NCBI GenBank assembly: GCA_002431945.1
Contig: DJET01000062.1
Coordinates: 1 to 12,458 of the forward strand
Direction: 5' to 3'
Length of the DNA: 12,458 bases
Source: Ruminococcaceae bacterium UBA5891
Lineage (GTDB): Bacteria > Bacillota > Clostridia > Oscillospirales > Acutalibacteraceae
In this document: positions 1 to 6,694 of the stretch, in pieces
How the letters are laid out: every line of letters begins with the position of its first letter
Numbering within the stretch: position 1 is the stretch's first letter
Translations under genes and position numbers: made by a program
Notes under the pieces: generated by a model
What the model saw: the letters and a program-made list of their open reading frames with translations, nothing else
Databases searched by the model: none
Told to the model about the DNA's origin: nothing

Positions 1-16
1 CTTTTTCGACAGACTG

Positions 17-50
17 AAACAGCTGATACACCGTATCATGCTGTTTTTTT
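17..50 (+). terminator. Intrinsic terminator of an upstream plus-strand gene, inside the ygjV-like 3' end
   Basis: A hairpin is formed by AAACAGC-TGATAC (17-29) and GTATCA-T-GCTGTTT (33-46), with a 3-nt loop ACC and one bulged T at 39. It runs into seven T residues at 44-50. The T-run is on the plus strand, so it should end transcription of a gene left of the window. It overlaps the last codons and the stop (36-38) of the convergent minus-strand membrane protein gene. In the minus direction the hairpin lacks a good T-run, so it is probably one-directional or weakly bidirectional. Confidence 0.8.
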
Positions 51-548
51 ATTATGTATATTTTTTAAAAAGGATATTATTATTGAAATTACCGAAACAG
101 ACTCGTTTATAATACCTATAACCGAACCCACATACACATCATAAACCAAAAATGCCAGACATACCGGAACCGTTATTATTTTAGTAATAATCGGGTTTTT
201 AAGCCAAAGCGAAACCGTAACAAACGTGGAAGCGGCAATCGGGAGAATATTAAAAGCCGAACGGAATGTAAAAATACCCATTACCCAGCTTATAATTATA
301 AAGACTGCCGGCCATATCACCTTATCCGCCCATTTTTTATTTTCACGGTTTATAAAAACTATCTCACGGAAGATACCGATAAAGTTAGGTATCATTCCGG
401 CTATGCCGCCTAACAGCAGATAATGAACGACCCAAAAAGCGTCTGCACTGAGCTTTGCAGCCACCAATTTTTTCCGTTCGTTCTGTTGGTAGCCTATAAA
501 AAGCGAGATCATCGCTCCTACTCCGAAAATCTGTGCTGTAAGTCTCAT
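36..548 (-). CDS. YgjV-family (Imp-YgjV) integral membrane protein
   Basis: A 170-residue, very hydrophobic protein that resembles the YgjV family of bacterial inner-membrane proteins, whose function is unknown. Hydrophobic stretches lie at roughly residues 5-20, 36-57, 77-95, 98-116, 120-140 and 143-162, suggesting five or six membrane spans. The start MRLTAQIFGVGAMISLFIGYQ and the following short basic loop (NERKK) are typical of the family. The ATG at 548 has AAGGGG 11 nt upstream, which is acceptable but rather distant. The gene lies 148 bp downstream of the DUF4091 gene on the same strand, with a possible own promoter in the gap, so co-transcription is uncertain. Its last codons are shared with a plus-strand terminator. 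The family call is by overall pattern; substrate or role cannot be inferred. Confidence 0.75.
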   Translation of the reverse strand: MRLTAQIFGVGAMISLFIGYQQNERKKLVAAKLSADAFWVVHYLLLGGIAGMIPNFIGIFREIVFINRENKKWADKVIWPAVFIIISWVMGIFTFRSAFNILPIAASTFVTVSLWLKNPIITKIITVPVCLAFLVYDVYVGSVIGIINESVSVISIIISFLKNIHNKKTA

Positions 549-622
549 TTAATATTAAGCCCCTTAAATTCCGTATTGAAACCGATAAACGGCGGTTAGT
601 ACCTGCCCTTTTCAACACTAAC

Positions 623-651
623 ATTATAAAACAGTTTTCCGGAATTTTCAT
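623..651 (-). promoter_or_regulatory. Possible promoter of the ygjV-like gene
   Basis: On the minus strand a perfect TATAAT (628-623) sits 17 bp downstream of ATGAAA (651-646), a 4/6 match to the -35 consensus. A transcript would begin near 616 with a leader of about 68 nt before the ATG at 548. The -35 is poor, so this is only a candidate. The rest of 549-696 holds no gene and no convincing terminator. Confidence 0.35.
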
Positions 652-696
652 CTGACTATATTGGATAATAATAGCACTATTTTGTATTAAACGAAA

Positions 697-2391
697 TCAG
701 TCTAAGCTGTTCTTAATATTTATATAAACATCATTTATGAAATCTATATACCTCTTTGCCGTATCGGGACCGTCGTTAAACGTCAGCTTGCCGAAATGCT
801 TTTCTATAACGGCCTTTGCCGCCTTGCGGCCCTTAAGCTTTTCAAGCAGGGATAAAAGCCTGATATCGTTTAATCCGTCCCCGAATACCTTTTGCCTTAC
901 CGATTGAAGGGCTTTACCCGTTCTGTCCGGGTACACCATATACGAGGAGCCGCAACCGCTCCAGCCGCAGCAGGGATTGAAATACGGCTCGTAAAAGCCC
1001 TGACTTAACTGACCGTAATAATTATTGTAGCCCCACTGCAGAAAGCCCTTGATCTTATAATAATAAAGCTGCACACCGAGCATTCTGTTACGCTCTCTTG
1101 AAACCTGAAGCAGTCTGTTGCTCATTGAATTCTGGCAGTTTGAGCCGATATAATAAGCCCATAAATTTTCACACTTACCTATAAATCTGTGTATAAACGC
1201 CGTCATAGCTATCGGCATATCGCAGTATCCGGCTTCATAAACGCCGGTATCAAACATTGCGTCGCCGCACATTTCTCCTTCAAGCAGATCCGCAATCTCT
1301 TTTTTTGCCGCGCCGTACGATTCGATATGCTCTTTACCCGGCTCGTCCGAAATATGAAACAGCATTTTCCCGTTAAGACCCTCAGCGGCAAGAAACCTTT
1401 TAAGCTCGGTTATATACCGGCGCAGAAATGTAACATATTTTTTCCCCGTAGCTTTGGTTTTCCAACCGAACATTTTTATTTCCTTATCGCCTGTCTTTAC
1501 AATTATCTTAGGAGCCGAGCGCGCGCCCCACTGCGTAAAGAAATGCGAATGCTCAAAATATTTTATACCGCACCTTTTGCATATATCGATATATTTCTTC
1601 ATTAAGGAAAAATCAAAGCTGTAGGAGCCGTTTCTGTATTCCGCCTTTACAAGCTGAACCGTCATACGCTCCCCGTTTAAGGGCGTATCAAGCGGCGGTG
1701 TAAACGCGGGAACCAAAATCATATTCATTCCGTTTATAACCGCTTTTTTTACATAATCCTCCATTATGGTAAAATACTTTTCCGAAAAAAGCTCAACCCC
1801 GTAATAATCCGCAAGACAGTCGTTATGAAACCAGTTGGTATACATAAGCCTTTGCCGCGGCAGCTTAACGCCCAGAACCTCCGCTTCAAGCTCCGTACAG
1901 GCAAGCTCAACATCAAAAAGACTGTAAAGCTTAATTTTAATGCTGTAATTTCCTTCCTTTATAATTTGTGAATTTTCATTTATGCATATCCATAACGACT
2001 GCCAGCTGTCGCAAAAAGCGTTTAATGCAATACGTTCACCGTCTTCAAACGTTCTTATATTATCCCAATTCGCTACTTTTTTAAGCCTTGGATTCGTCTG
2101 TTTGGGAATAAGAATATCAGGGCATAGCCCAATAGGAACCTGCGGTTTGCAGCCGCTGTATACCGTGTGAAGCATAGGAACACAGTTTACGTGATATAAA
2201 GAAATCGGCAATTCACTTTCGATCCTGATATAAAAATCTATATTATCCGCACTGAAATCGGTTATCTTATAGGCAAGCTGAAAGGAGTAAGGCTGATTAT
2301 TGCAAAGAACAGCCTTGGTGAGAGTCTCACCGTCAGGCTCGGTTTCCGGATTTACAGGTATAAGCGAATGATAAAGTCTTGCGTCGATCAT
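697..2391 (-). CDS. DUF4091 / GH123-like glycoside hydrolase
   Basis: A 564-residue protein with no signal peptide. Residues about 1-175 look like an N-terminal beta-sandwich (ending LEAEVLGVKLPRQ), and about 180-560 like the barrel of the DUF4091/GH123 catalytic family. The motif HISDEP at 346-351 gives the adjacent D349-E350 pair; in GH123 such a pair serves in substrate-assisted hydrolysis of beta-N-acetylgalactosaminides. Other landmarks are TNWFHNDCLADYYGVE near 185-200 and a C-terminal GWSGCGSSYMVYPD stretch typical of DUF4091 proteins. The start is well supported: ATG at 2391 has AGGAGGG 5 nt upstream. It is transcribed divergently from an AraC-type regulator, the obvious candidate controller. 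Exact substrate is unknown, because DUF4091 is broader than proven GH123 enzymes. Confidence 0.8.
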   Translation of the reverse strand: MIDARLYHSLIPVNPETEPDGETLTKAVLCNNQPYSFQLAYKITDFSADNIDFYIRIESELPISLYHVNCVPMLHTVYSGCKPQVPIGLCPDILIPKQTNPRLKKVANWDNIRTFEDGERIALNAFCDSWQSLWICINENSQIIKEGNYSIKIKLYSLFDVELACTELEAEVLGVKLPRQRLMYTNWFHNDCLADYYGVELFSEKYFTIMEDYVKKAVINGMNMILVPAFTPPLDTPLNGERMTVQLVKAEYRNGSYSFDFSLMKKYIDICKRCGIKYFEHSHFFTQWGARSAPKIIVKTGDKEIKMFGWKTKATGKKYVTFLRRYITELKRFLAAEGLNGKMLFHISDEPGKEHIESYGAAKKEIADLLEGEMCGDAMFDTGVYEAGYCDMPIAMTAFIHRFIGKCENLWAYYIGSNCQNSMSNRLLQVSRERNRMLGVQLYYYKIKGFLQWGYNNYYGQLSQGFYEPYFNPCCGWSGCGSSYMVYPDRTGKALQSVRQKVFGDGLNDIRLLSLLEKLKGRKAAKAVIEKHFGKLTFNDGPDTAKRYIDFINDVYINIKNSLD

Positions 2392-2413
2392 ATTAACCCT
2401 CCTATTTTTAAGA

Positions 2414-2442
2414 ATTATACCATTTTCACCCTATTCTTACAA
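2414..2442 (-). promoter_or_regulatory. Sigma-A promoter of the DUF4091 gene (extended -10)
   Basis: On the minus strand, TTGTAA (2442-2437), a 17-bp spacer and TATAAT (2419-2414) preceded by TGG, an extended -10. The transcript would start near 2407 and have a very short leader of about 15 nt carrying the AGGAGGG ribosome site. The arrangement is back-to-back with the AraC gene promoter; the two -35 elements are about 36 bp apart. Confidence 0.65.
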
Positions 2443-2471
2443 TGAAATTAACCGCTGATTTTTAGCATAAA

Positions 2472-2551
2472 TCTGCTGTTGACAAATGCTTGCATATAAT
2501 TATAATATAGCTTAGACAATACAATTACGGCACAATGCTGCCAACAGCGGA
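2472..2551. repeat. Inverted 13-bp repeat pair, candidate AraC-family operator half-sites
   Basis: TCTGCTGTTGACA at 2472-2484 and the reverse complement of 2539-2551 (TCCGCTGTTGGCA) agree at 11 of 13 positions, with GCTGTTG identical. The centres are about 67 bp apart. The first copy covers the -35 of the AraC gene promoter; the second lies in its leader. A weaker partial copy (CCGCTG) is at 2452-2457. AraC-type proteins often bind repeated half-sites in such divergent regions, so an operator role is plausible but inferred. Confidence 0.4.
2479..2506 (+). promoter_or_regulatory. Sigma-A promoter of the AraC-family gene
   Basis: Consensus TTGACA at 2479-2484 and consensus TATAAT at 2501-2506 with a 16-bp spacer. 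A second TATAAT at 2495-2500 is too close to use the same -35. The predicted start is near 2513, giving a leader of about 78 nt before the TTG start at 2591. Confidence 0.75.
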
Positions 2552-2576
2552 AAATTTGTCCGATTATATTGTTTAA
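2512..2576 (+). promoter_or_regulatory. Long imperfect inverted repeat in the AraC gene leader
   Basis: Bases 2512-2525 can pair with 2563-2576: 12 Watson-Crick pairs, one G-T wobble and one C/A mismatch over 14 positions. The left arm begins at the predicted transcription start and the right arm ends in the first AA of the Shine-Dalgarno AAGGGAGG (2575-2582). As RNA it would be a 5'-end hairpin able to affect stability or ribosome access; as DNA it could be a protein site. Between the arms lies a small GCTG-CCAA-CAGC stem (2537-2548). Confidence 0.45.
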
Positions 2577-2590
2577 GGGAGGCTGAATAT

Positions 2591-3385
2591 TTGATAACGT
2601 CCACCGAAAAAAAGTCTTTTAAATATCTTGAGGTAAACAGCTGCGCCACCGAGGTTCTTGCCGATCGCGACTATTCAAAGCTGCGCCCCAAAGGCAGGGT
2701 TGATTATCATATCATATATATAACAAGGGGCAAATGCCTGCTTGAAACGGCAGACGGACAAACGCTTGAGGTTAAAGAGGGAAACATAATTTTGTTTTTA
2801 CCGAATGTGCGGCAAAAATATTCGTTTAAGGGAAGCGACCGTTCTGTATCGAATTACATACATTTCAGCGGTACTGAGTGTGAAAACCTTTTAAAAAAGA
2901 CCAATTTACTGGATAAAACTGTTATTTACGTAGGCAAAGACAATCAGCTTGAAACGATTTTTCACCTGCTTGCCGAAGAATTTGCGCTTAAAAGGCATTT
3001 GTATAAGGAATTATGCGCTTCCCTGCTGCAGCAATTTATTATAACGGCGGGAAGAGCCGCGGATTATCCGCCTGTATACGGCAAAATAGACGAAATATGT
3101 ATGAAAATGCAGGAGGACTATAATAAAAGCCTTACCGTTTCCCATTATGCGAACCTATGCAATTTAAGCGAAAGCCGTTTTGCGCATTTGTTTAAAGAAA
3201 AATGCGGTATTTCGCCCAAAAAATATATTACGGAAATTAAAATCAACACCGCGCTTAATTTATTAACCGATTCCGATCTGCCGTTAGCTGAAATATCTTC
3301 AATAGTGGGGTTTGAAGACTATAATTATTTTTGCCGTATAATAAAAAAAGAAACAGGACTTTCACCGTCCTGTTTCAGAAAGTAA
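2591..3385 (+). CDS. AraC-family transcriptional regulator (TTG start)
   Basis: A 264-residue one-component regulator. Residues about 36-90 form a cupin-like sensor region (YHIIYITRGKCLL, then VKEGNIILFLPN), as in AraC/XylS proteins that sense sugars. The C-terminal domain has two helix-turn-helix units, about 181-202 (LTVSHYANLCNLSESRFAHLFK) and 231-252 (PLAEISSIVGFEDYNYFCRIIK), followed by the usual GLSPSCFRK end. The TTG start is favoured because AAGGGAGG ends 8 nt before it and there is no nearby in-frame ATG. It is divergent to the DUF4091 glycosidase gene, which it probably controls, perhaps together with itself. Its last codons contain the terminator of the convergent operon. Effector unknown. 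Confidence 0.88.
   Translation: MITSTEKKSFKYLEVNSCATEVLADRDYSKLRPKGRVDYHIIYITRGKCLLETADGQTLEVKEGNIILFLPNVRQKYSFKGSDRSVSNYIHFSGTECENLLKKTNLLDKTVIYVGKDNQLETIFHLLAEEFALKRHLYKELCASLLQQFIITAGRAADYPPVYGKIDEICMKMQEDYNKSLTVSHYANLCNLSESRFAHLFKEKCGISPKKYITEIKINTALNLLTDSDLPLAEISSIVGFEDYNYFCRIIKKETGLSPSCFRK
3343..3376 (-). terminator. Intrinsic terminator of the five-gene operon, inside the AraC coding end
   Basis: A perfect 10-bp stem, GAAACAGGAC (3350-3359) with GTCCTGTTTC (3367-3376), and a 7-nt loop. On the minus strand it is followed directly by seven T residues (3349-3343). It lies 22 bp past the stop of the MgtC-type gene and so ends the minus-strand operon. All of it is within AraC coding sequence, including codons of the conserved GLSP segment. 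There is no T-run on the plus side, so no clear terminator for the AraC gene itself is visible. Confidence 0.85.
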
Positions 3386-3397
3386 CATACAAAGCCT

Positions 3398-4051
3398 TTA
3401 TTCTTCTATCGCATACGCCACATTTTCAATATTGCAAAGCGATGAAATCTCAAAATCGATCCGCTTGTCTATTACAATATTCATACCTATATTGCCGTTT
3501 TTCTCGGATTTAGGGGCGAATATCTGGTAGGTAAAGCTTTCGGGAATTACCTCGCGCAGCCTTGATAAAACAGCGTTGACCTTATATAGATCGTCTATTT
3601 CGATATATATAACCTCGGCGCTTTTTCTTTTTCTTTCAAATTTTGCAAACAGTATTATTGTGCCGAGAAATAACAGCGTTACAATTACCGCACCGATATA
3701 AAATCCGTAGCCGAGAGCCACGCCTATTGTGGCGGTAGCCCATACTCCCGCCGCGGTTGTAAGCCCGGTTATAACATTGTTGTTTTTTAGAATTATCATT
3801 CCCGCGCCCAAAAAGCCTATGCCCGATACTACCTGCGCAGGTATTCTGAAAACGTCTCCGTTATTGCCCAGCATATTTGCAACGTACATACTTGTCATAC
3901 TCGTCATACAAGAGCCGAGGCACACTAAAATATGCGTTCGCATACCTGCCGCTCTGCCGTGCCTCATGCGCTCACTGCCTATAAGAGTTCCTATTACCAC
4001 CGCCGCTAATGAACGCAGCAATACTTCAACAATATTCAATCTTTCCACCAC
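3398..4051 (-). CDS. MgtC/SapB-family membrane protein
   Basis: A 217-residue protein of the MgtC/SapB family. The N-terminal about 138 residues are membrane-embedded, with family motifs in order: GTLIGSERMRHGRAAGMRTH (21-40), RIPAQVVSGIGFLGAG (69-84) and GLTTAAGVWATATIG (96-110). Residues about 140-217 form a soluble, ACT-like C-terminal domain. Family members occur in magnesium-limited and stress settings and, in pathogens, modulate the F-type ATPase; many commensals carry the two-domain form with no known role. The start is a GTG at 4051, with a second GTG next to it, and no good Shine-Dalgarno; it begins 7 bp after the SGNH stop, so translational coupling is likely. It is the last gene of the operon. 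Why it travels with sugar and phosphoester genes is unclear. Confidence 0.85.
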   Translation of the reverse strand: MVERLNIVEVLLRSLAAVVIGTLIGSERMRHGRAAGMRTHILVCLGSCMTSMTSMYVANMLGNNGDVFRIPAQVVSGIGFLGAGMIILKNNNVITGLTTAAGVWATATIGVALGYGFYIGAVIVTLLFLGTIILFAKFERKRKSAEVIYIEIDDLYKVNAVLSRLREVIPESFTYQIFAPKSEKNGNIGMNIVIDKRIDFEISSLCNIENVAYAIEE

Positions 4052-4058
4052 ACTAAGA

Positions 4059-4733
4059 TTATAATGCTTTCAAAAATTCTGCCAGCCGCAAAGCCAACAC
4101 GCCGTGTCCCTTATCGTTAAAATGAAGTCCGTCCGCCGTATATTCGCTTTTCTGCGCCTCGTCGTTCGGGTTTATTCCGAGGTTATCGTATAAATTCAAA
4201 ACCGGAATATCGTATTCCTTTCCTTTTTCAATTATTACCTTTACATATTCATATAATGGCTTTGCGTCGGGCTTTTTCATCGGTCTTTCGGACGCCTTAG
4301 TATCATAAAGGTCGTTATATTGCATATGCGCAGGCGTTATAAAAACAATTTTTGCTCCCCCGTATTCGCTTTTCAGCAGCCGCATAAGAAAATCCACTCC
4401 GCCGCAAAATGTTGCCGGCGTTTTATCCGTAGGCTTTCCGAAATATGCGTCGCCGTGTATATAATCGTTAACGCCGCCGTAAACAACTATTATATCCGCG
4501 TTTCTTTCCATATTGTATGCTCTGCCGCAAAAGCATAGATCATACCGCGGCTTTTCACTCGGAACGCTTTGATGCGCTATTCTGGTGCCTCCGATGCCGT
4601 AGTTATTTATCTTCTTTAATTCAAGCATTGCTTTTAAACGGTTGTCATATCGGTTATTTTGTATATCCGAAACGCCTACGCCCTCGGTTATGCTGTCTCC
4701 GAGAAAATTTATTGTTTTACCCTTAAGCTCCAT
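4059..4733 (-). CDS. SGNH/GDSL-family hydrolase
   Basis: A 224-residue, non-secreted SGNH hydrolase with all four family blocks: GDS at 12-14 (nucleophile S14), GIGGT at 46-50 (oxyanion G49), GGVND at 86-90 (N89), and DGLH at 201-204 (D201 and H204 of the triad). Length and spacing fit a single-domain esterase or deacetylase. Such enzymes remove acyl groups from sugars, lipids or glycans; the substrate cannot be told here. The start ATG at 4733 is preceded by TGAGGAA, in which the TGA is the stop of the dehydrogenase gene, so the ribosome site overlaps the previous stop. The 10-bp spacing places it in the same operon. Confidence 0.87.
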   Translation of the reverse strand: MELKGKTINFLGDSITEGVGVSDIQNNRYDNRLKAMLELKKINNYGIGGTRIAHQSVPSEKPRYDLCFCGRAYNMERNADIIVVYGGVNDYIHGDAYFGKPTDKTPATFCGGVDFLMRLLKSEYGGAKIVFITPAHMQYNDLYDTKASERPMKKPDAKPLYEYVKVIIEKGKEYDIPVLNLYDNLGINPNDEAQKSEYTADGLHFNDKGHGVLALRLAEFLKAL

Positions 4734-4743
4734 TTAGCATTCC

Positions 4744-5763
4744 TCACATAGTTATAATATATTTGCCCGCGCCGCGCCTTTTGCCGTCCGCCAATATATT
4801 CGGCAATTCAGTCAGCGGCTCTGTTTTGTAAATCATAGATGATACATCTAACTTTCCGCTTTCAATAAGCTTGATTGCGGCAGGAAATGTATATGGGTTT
4901 ATGTAGGACGATTTTAAGGTTATTTCCTTTTTGAATATTTCAAACGGCTTTACGCTTATTTCGGCGTCCGGCTTTGTAAGCCCGAACATCATAACGGTTG
5001 AATACTTGCCTGCAAGGGCTATTGCCTGTTCAATTGTTTCGGGTCTGCCCACGCATTCTATTACAACGTCTATCTGCTCTAAGCCCTGCTTTTCAAGAAT
5101 TTCAGGAATATTATCAGTTTTAGAGTCAAGCGCTATGTCCGTGCCGAGTTTTAAAGCCTGTTTCCTCTTTTCCTTTATAGGCTCAATCGCTATAATATTT
5201 GCAGCGCCCGAAAGCCTTGCTAATTGCAGCATTATAAGCCCTATCATTCCGCAGCCTATAACCGCAACGGTATCGCCGCACTTTATGTTACAAAGCTCTA
5301 TTCCGTGCAGGCAGCAGGAAACAGGCTCGGTCATAGCCGCCTGCTCAAAGGAAAGACTGTCCGCTACCTTATATACCTGCGAAGCGGGTACGGCGCAGTA
5401 TTCTGCAAAGCCGCCGTCCACCGTTGTACCGATACCTGTTATATCGGTGCAGAAATGCCCTATTCCCCTGCGGCAAAATTCGCAGCCGCCGCAAAGCTTG
5501 TTGGGGTCTACGCATACCTTATCGCCCGCAGTAACCGACTTTACATCTGCGCCGACCTTTACTACCTCGCCCGCAAATTCGTGACCTAAAACCGTGTTTT
5601 CGGGCGTGGGAGCGGCGCCCTCGTCGCCGCAGAATATATGCACGTCCGTTCCGCATATTCCGCAAGCGTGTACGCGCACCAAAACATCGTTTCTGCCGAT
5701 TTCGGGTATATCTCTTTCCTCAACTCTTAAATCGTTTTTTCCGTAAAATACCGCTGCTTTCAT
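4744..5763 (-). CDS. Zinc-dependent medium-chain dehydrogenase (sorbitol/threonine dehydrogenase type)
   Basis: A 339-residue medium-chain alcohol dehydrogenase. Catalytic zinc ligands are visible as C37 (in CGICGTD), H61-E62 (GHEF) and E146 (TEPVSC). The structural zinc lobe is complete, with C91, C94, C97 and C105. The Rossmann motif is GCGMIG at 170-175, and E194 near the end of the second strand (IIAIEP) favours NAD over NADP. This pattern fits sorbitol, L-threonine or butanediol dehydrogenases; next to a PfkB kinase a polyol or sugar-acid substrate is most likely, but this is inference. ATG at 5763 has AAAGGAG upstream, overlapping the 3' end of the kinase gene; only 4 bp separate the two. 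Confidence 0.88.
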   Translation of the reverse strand: MKAAVFYGKNDLRVEERDIPEIGRNDVLVRVHACGICGTDVHIFCGDEGAAPTPENTVLGHEFAGEVVKVGADVKSVTAGDKVCVDPNKLCGGCEFCRRGIGHFCTDITGIGTTVDGGFAEYCAVPASQVYKVADSLSFEQAAMTEPVSCCLHGIELCNIKCGDTVAVIGCGMIGLIMLQLARLSGAANIIAIEPIKEKRKQALKLGTDIALDSKTDNIPEILEKQGLEQIDVVIECVGRPETIEQAIALAGKYSTVMMFGLTKPDAEISVKPFEIFKKEITLKSSYINPYTFPAAIKLIESGKLDVSSMIYKTEPLTELPNILADGKRRGAGKYIITM

Positions 5764-5767
5764 TTTG

Positions 5768-6694
5768 TCATATCTCCTTTAATGCGGCGATTGCGCCGTG
5801 TTTTTCGGTGCTTTTGCCTGCAACATAAATTGCTTTTTTAAGGTATTTTTCCGCCGTTTCCGGCGTGATATTGTAAACCGTGCTTTTGTTATTTATCCAT
5901 TCGCTTAAAAATGTTCCGAAGAATATATCCCCCGCGCCCGTAGTGTCAATAGTGTTTACCTTTTCGGCAGGCAGAACGATATGCGCGTTTTCCATATAAA
6001 GTTCCGCACCCTTTGCGCCGTCGGTCACAAGAATTATTTTAACTCCGTAAGAAAACGCCGCCTTTACCGCGCTTTCCTCACTTCCGCCGAACAGCATTAA
6101 AAGCTCATCCTTTGCAATTTTAAGAATATCAACCTTGTTAAGGTGTAATTTCATCATCTTTATTGCGGTTGCTTTGTCTTCCCACAGCGGCTCTCTGTAA
6201 TTCGGGTCGTAGGTTACGGTGCAGCCCGCTTTTTTTGCAATATCAAGCGCGTATTCCGTTGTGCTTCGCGCAGGCTCGGAGGTAAGCGATAAAGAACCGA
6301 AATGGAATATCTGCGAATTTCTTATAATATCCGCCTTTATATCCTCTTTTTCAAGGAAAACATCAGCGCCGAAATTGCGGTAAAAGCTGAAATCGCGGTC
6401 GCCCGCACTGTTAAGCGCCACAAACGCAAGGGTGGTGTTGTGCAAATTATCGGTTACAAGCCCCTCGTCCGATACACCCGCATTTTTAAGCGTTTCACGC
6501 AGAAAGCTGCCGAACATATCGTTTCCAACCTTGCCTATAAACGCCGTTTTTCCGCCGAATTTTGAAACGGTTGCCAGCAGATTAACGGGTGCGCCGCCCG
6601 CCTTTCTTGCAAAAATAAGGTCGCCTGCCGAGTCCTTGCCCGACGGTGTAAAATCTATAAGTATTTCGCCTAAAGCCGTAATATCGTATTTCAT
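5768..6694 (-). CDS. PfkB-family carbohydrate kinase (fructokinase-like)
   Basis: A 308-residue ribokinase/PfkB-fold sugar kinase. Seen are the N-terminal GGAPVN substrate motif (33-38), YDPNYRE (162-168) as in fructokinases, and the C-terminal signature DTTGAGD (250-256) with the catalytic base D256 and anion hole. It phosphorylates a sugar with ATP in the cytosol. Fructokinase is the closest annotation by pattern, but 2-keto-3-deoxygluconate, ribose or tagatose-type substrates cannot be excluded. The ATG overlaps the stop of the upstream GDPD-PHP gene as ATGA (6691-6694), with AGGAGA 8 nt before the start, so the two are translationally coupled. With the following dehydrogenase it suggests a polyol to ketose to ketose-phosphate step. 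Confidence 0.87.
   Translation of the reverse strand: MKYDITALGEILIDFTPSGKDSAGDLIFARKAGGAPVNLLATVSKFGGKTAFIGKVGNDMFGSFLRETLKNAGVSDEGLVTDNLHNTTLAFVALNSAGDRDFSFYRNFGADVFLEKEDIKADIIRNSQIFHFGSLSLTSEPARSTTEYALDIAKKAGCTVTYDPNYREPLWEDKATAIKMMKLHLNKVDILKIAKDELLMLFGGSEESAVKAAFSYGVKIILVTDGAKGAELYMENAHIVLPAEKVNTIDTTGAGDIFFGTFLSEWINNKSTVYNITPETAEKYLKKAIYVAGKSTEKHGAIAALKEI

Noticed and set aside
385..651. 88-codon minus-strand frame overlapping the start of the ygjV-like gene
   Set aside because: Lies in another frame of a well-supported membrane protein gene; arginine-rich product without a domain.
670..681. AATAG-CA-CTATT inverted repeat downstream of the DUF4091 gene
   Set aside because: Five AT-rich pairs with a 2-nt loop and no T-run are too weak for a terminator and expected by chance.
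1189..1605. 138-codon plus-strand open frame opposite the DUF4091 gene
   Set aside because: Antisense to a strongly supported coding region; product is low-complexity basic and unlike any family.
4931..5584. 217-codon plus-strand open frame opposite the dehydrogenase
   Set aside because: Antisense shadow of a gene with intact zinc and Rossmann motifs; the product has no recognisable domain and no good ribosome site was noted.
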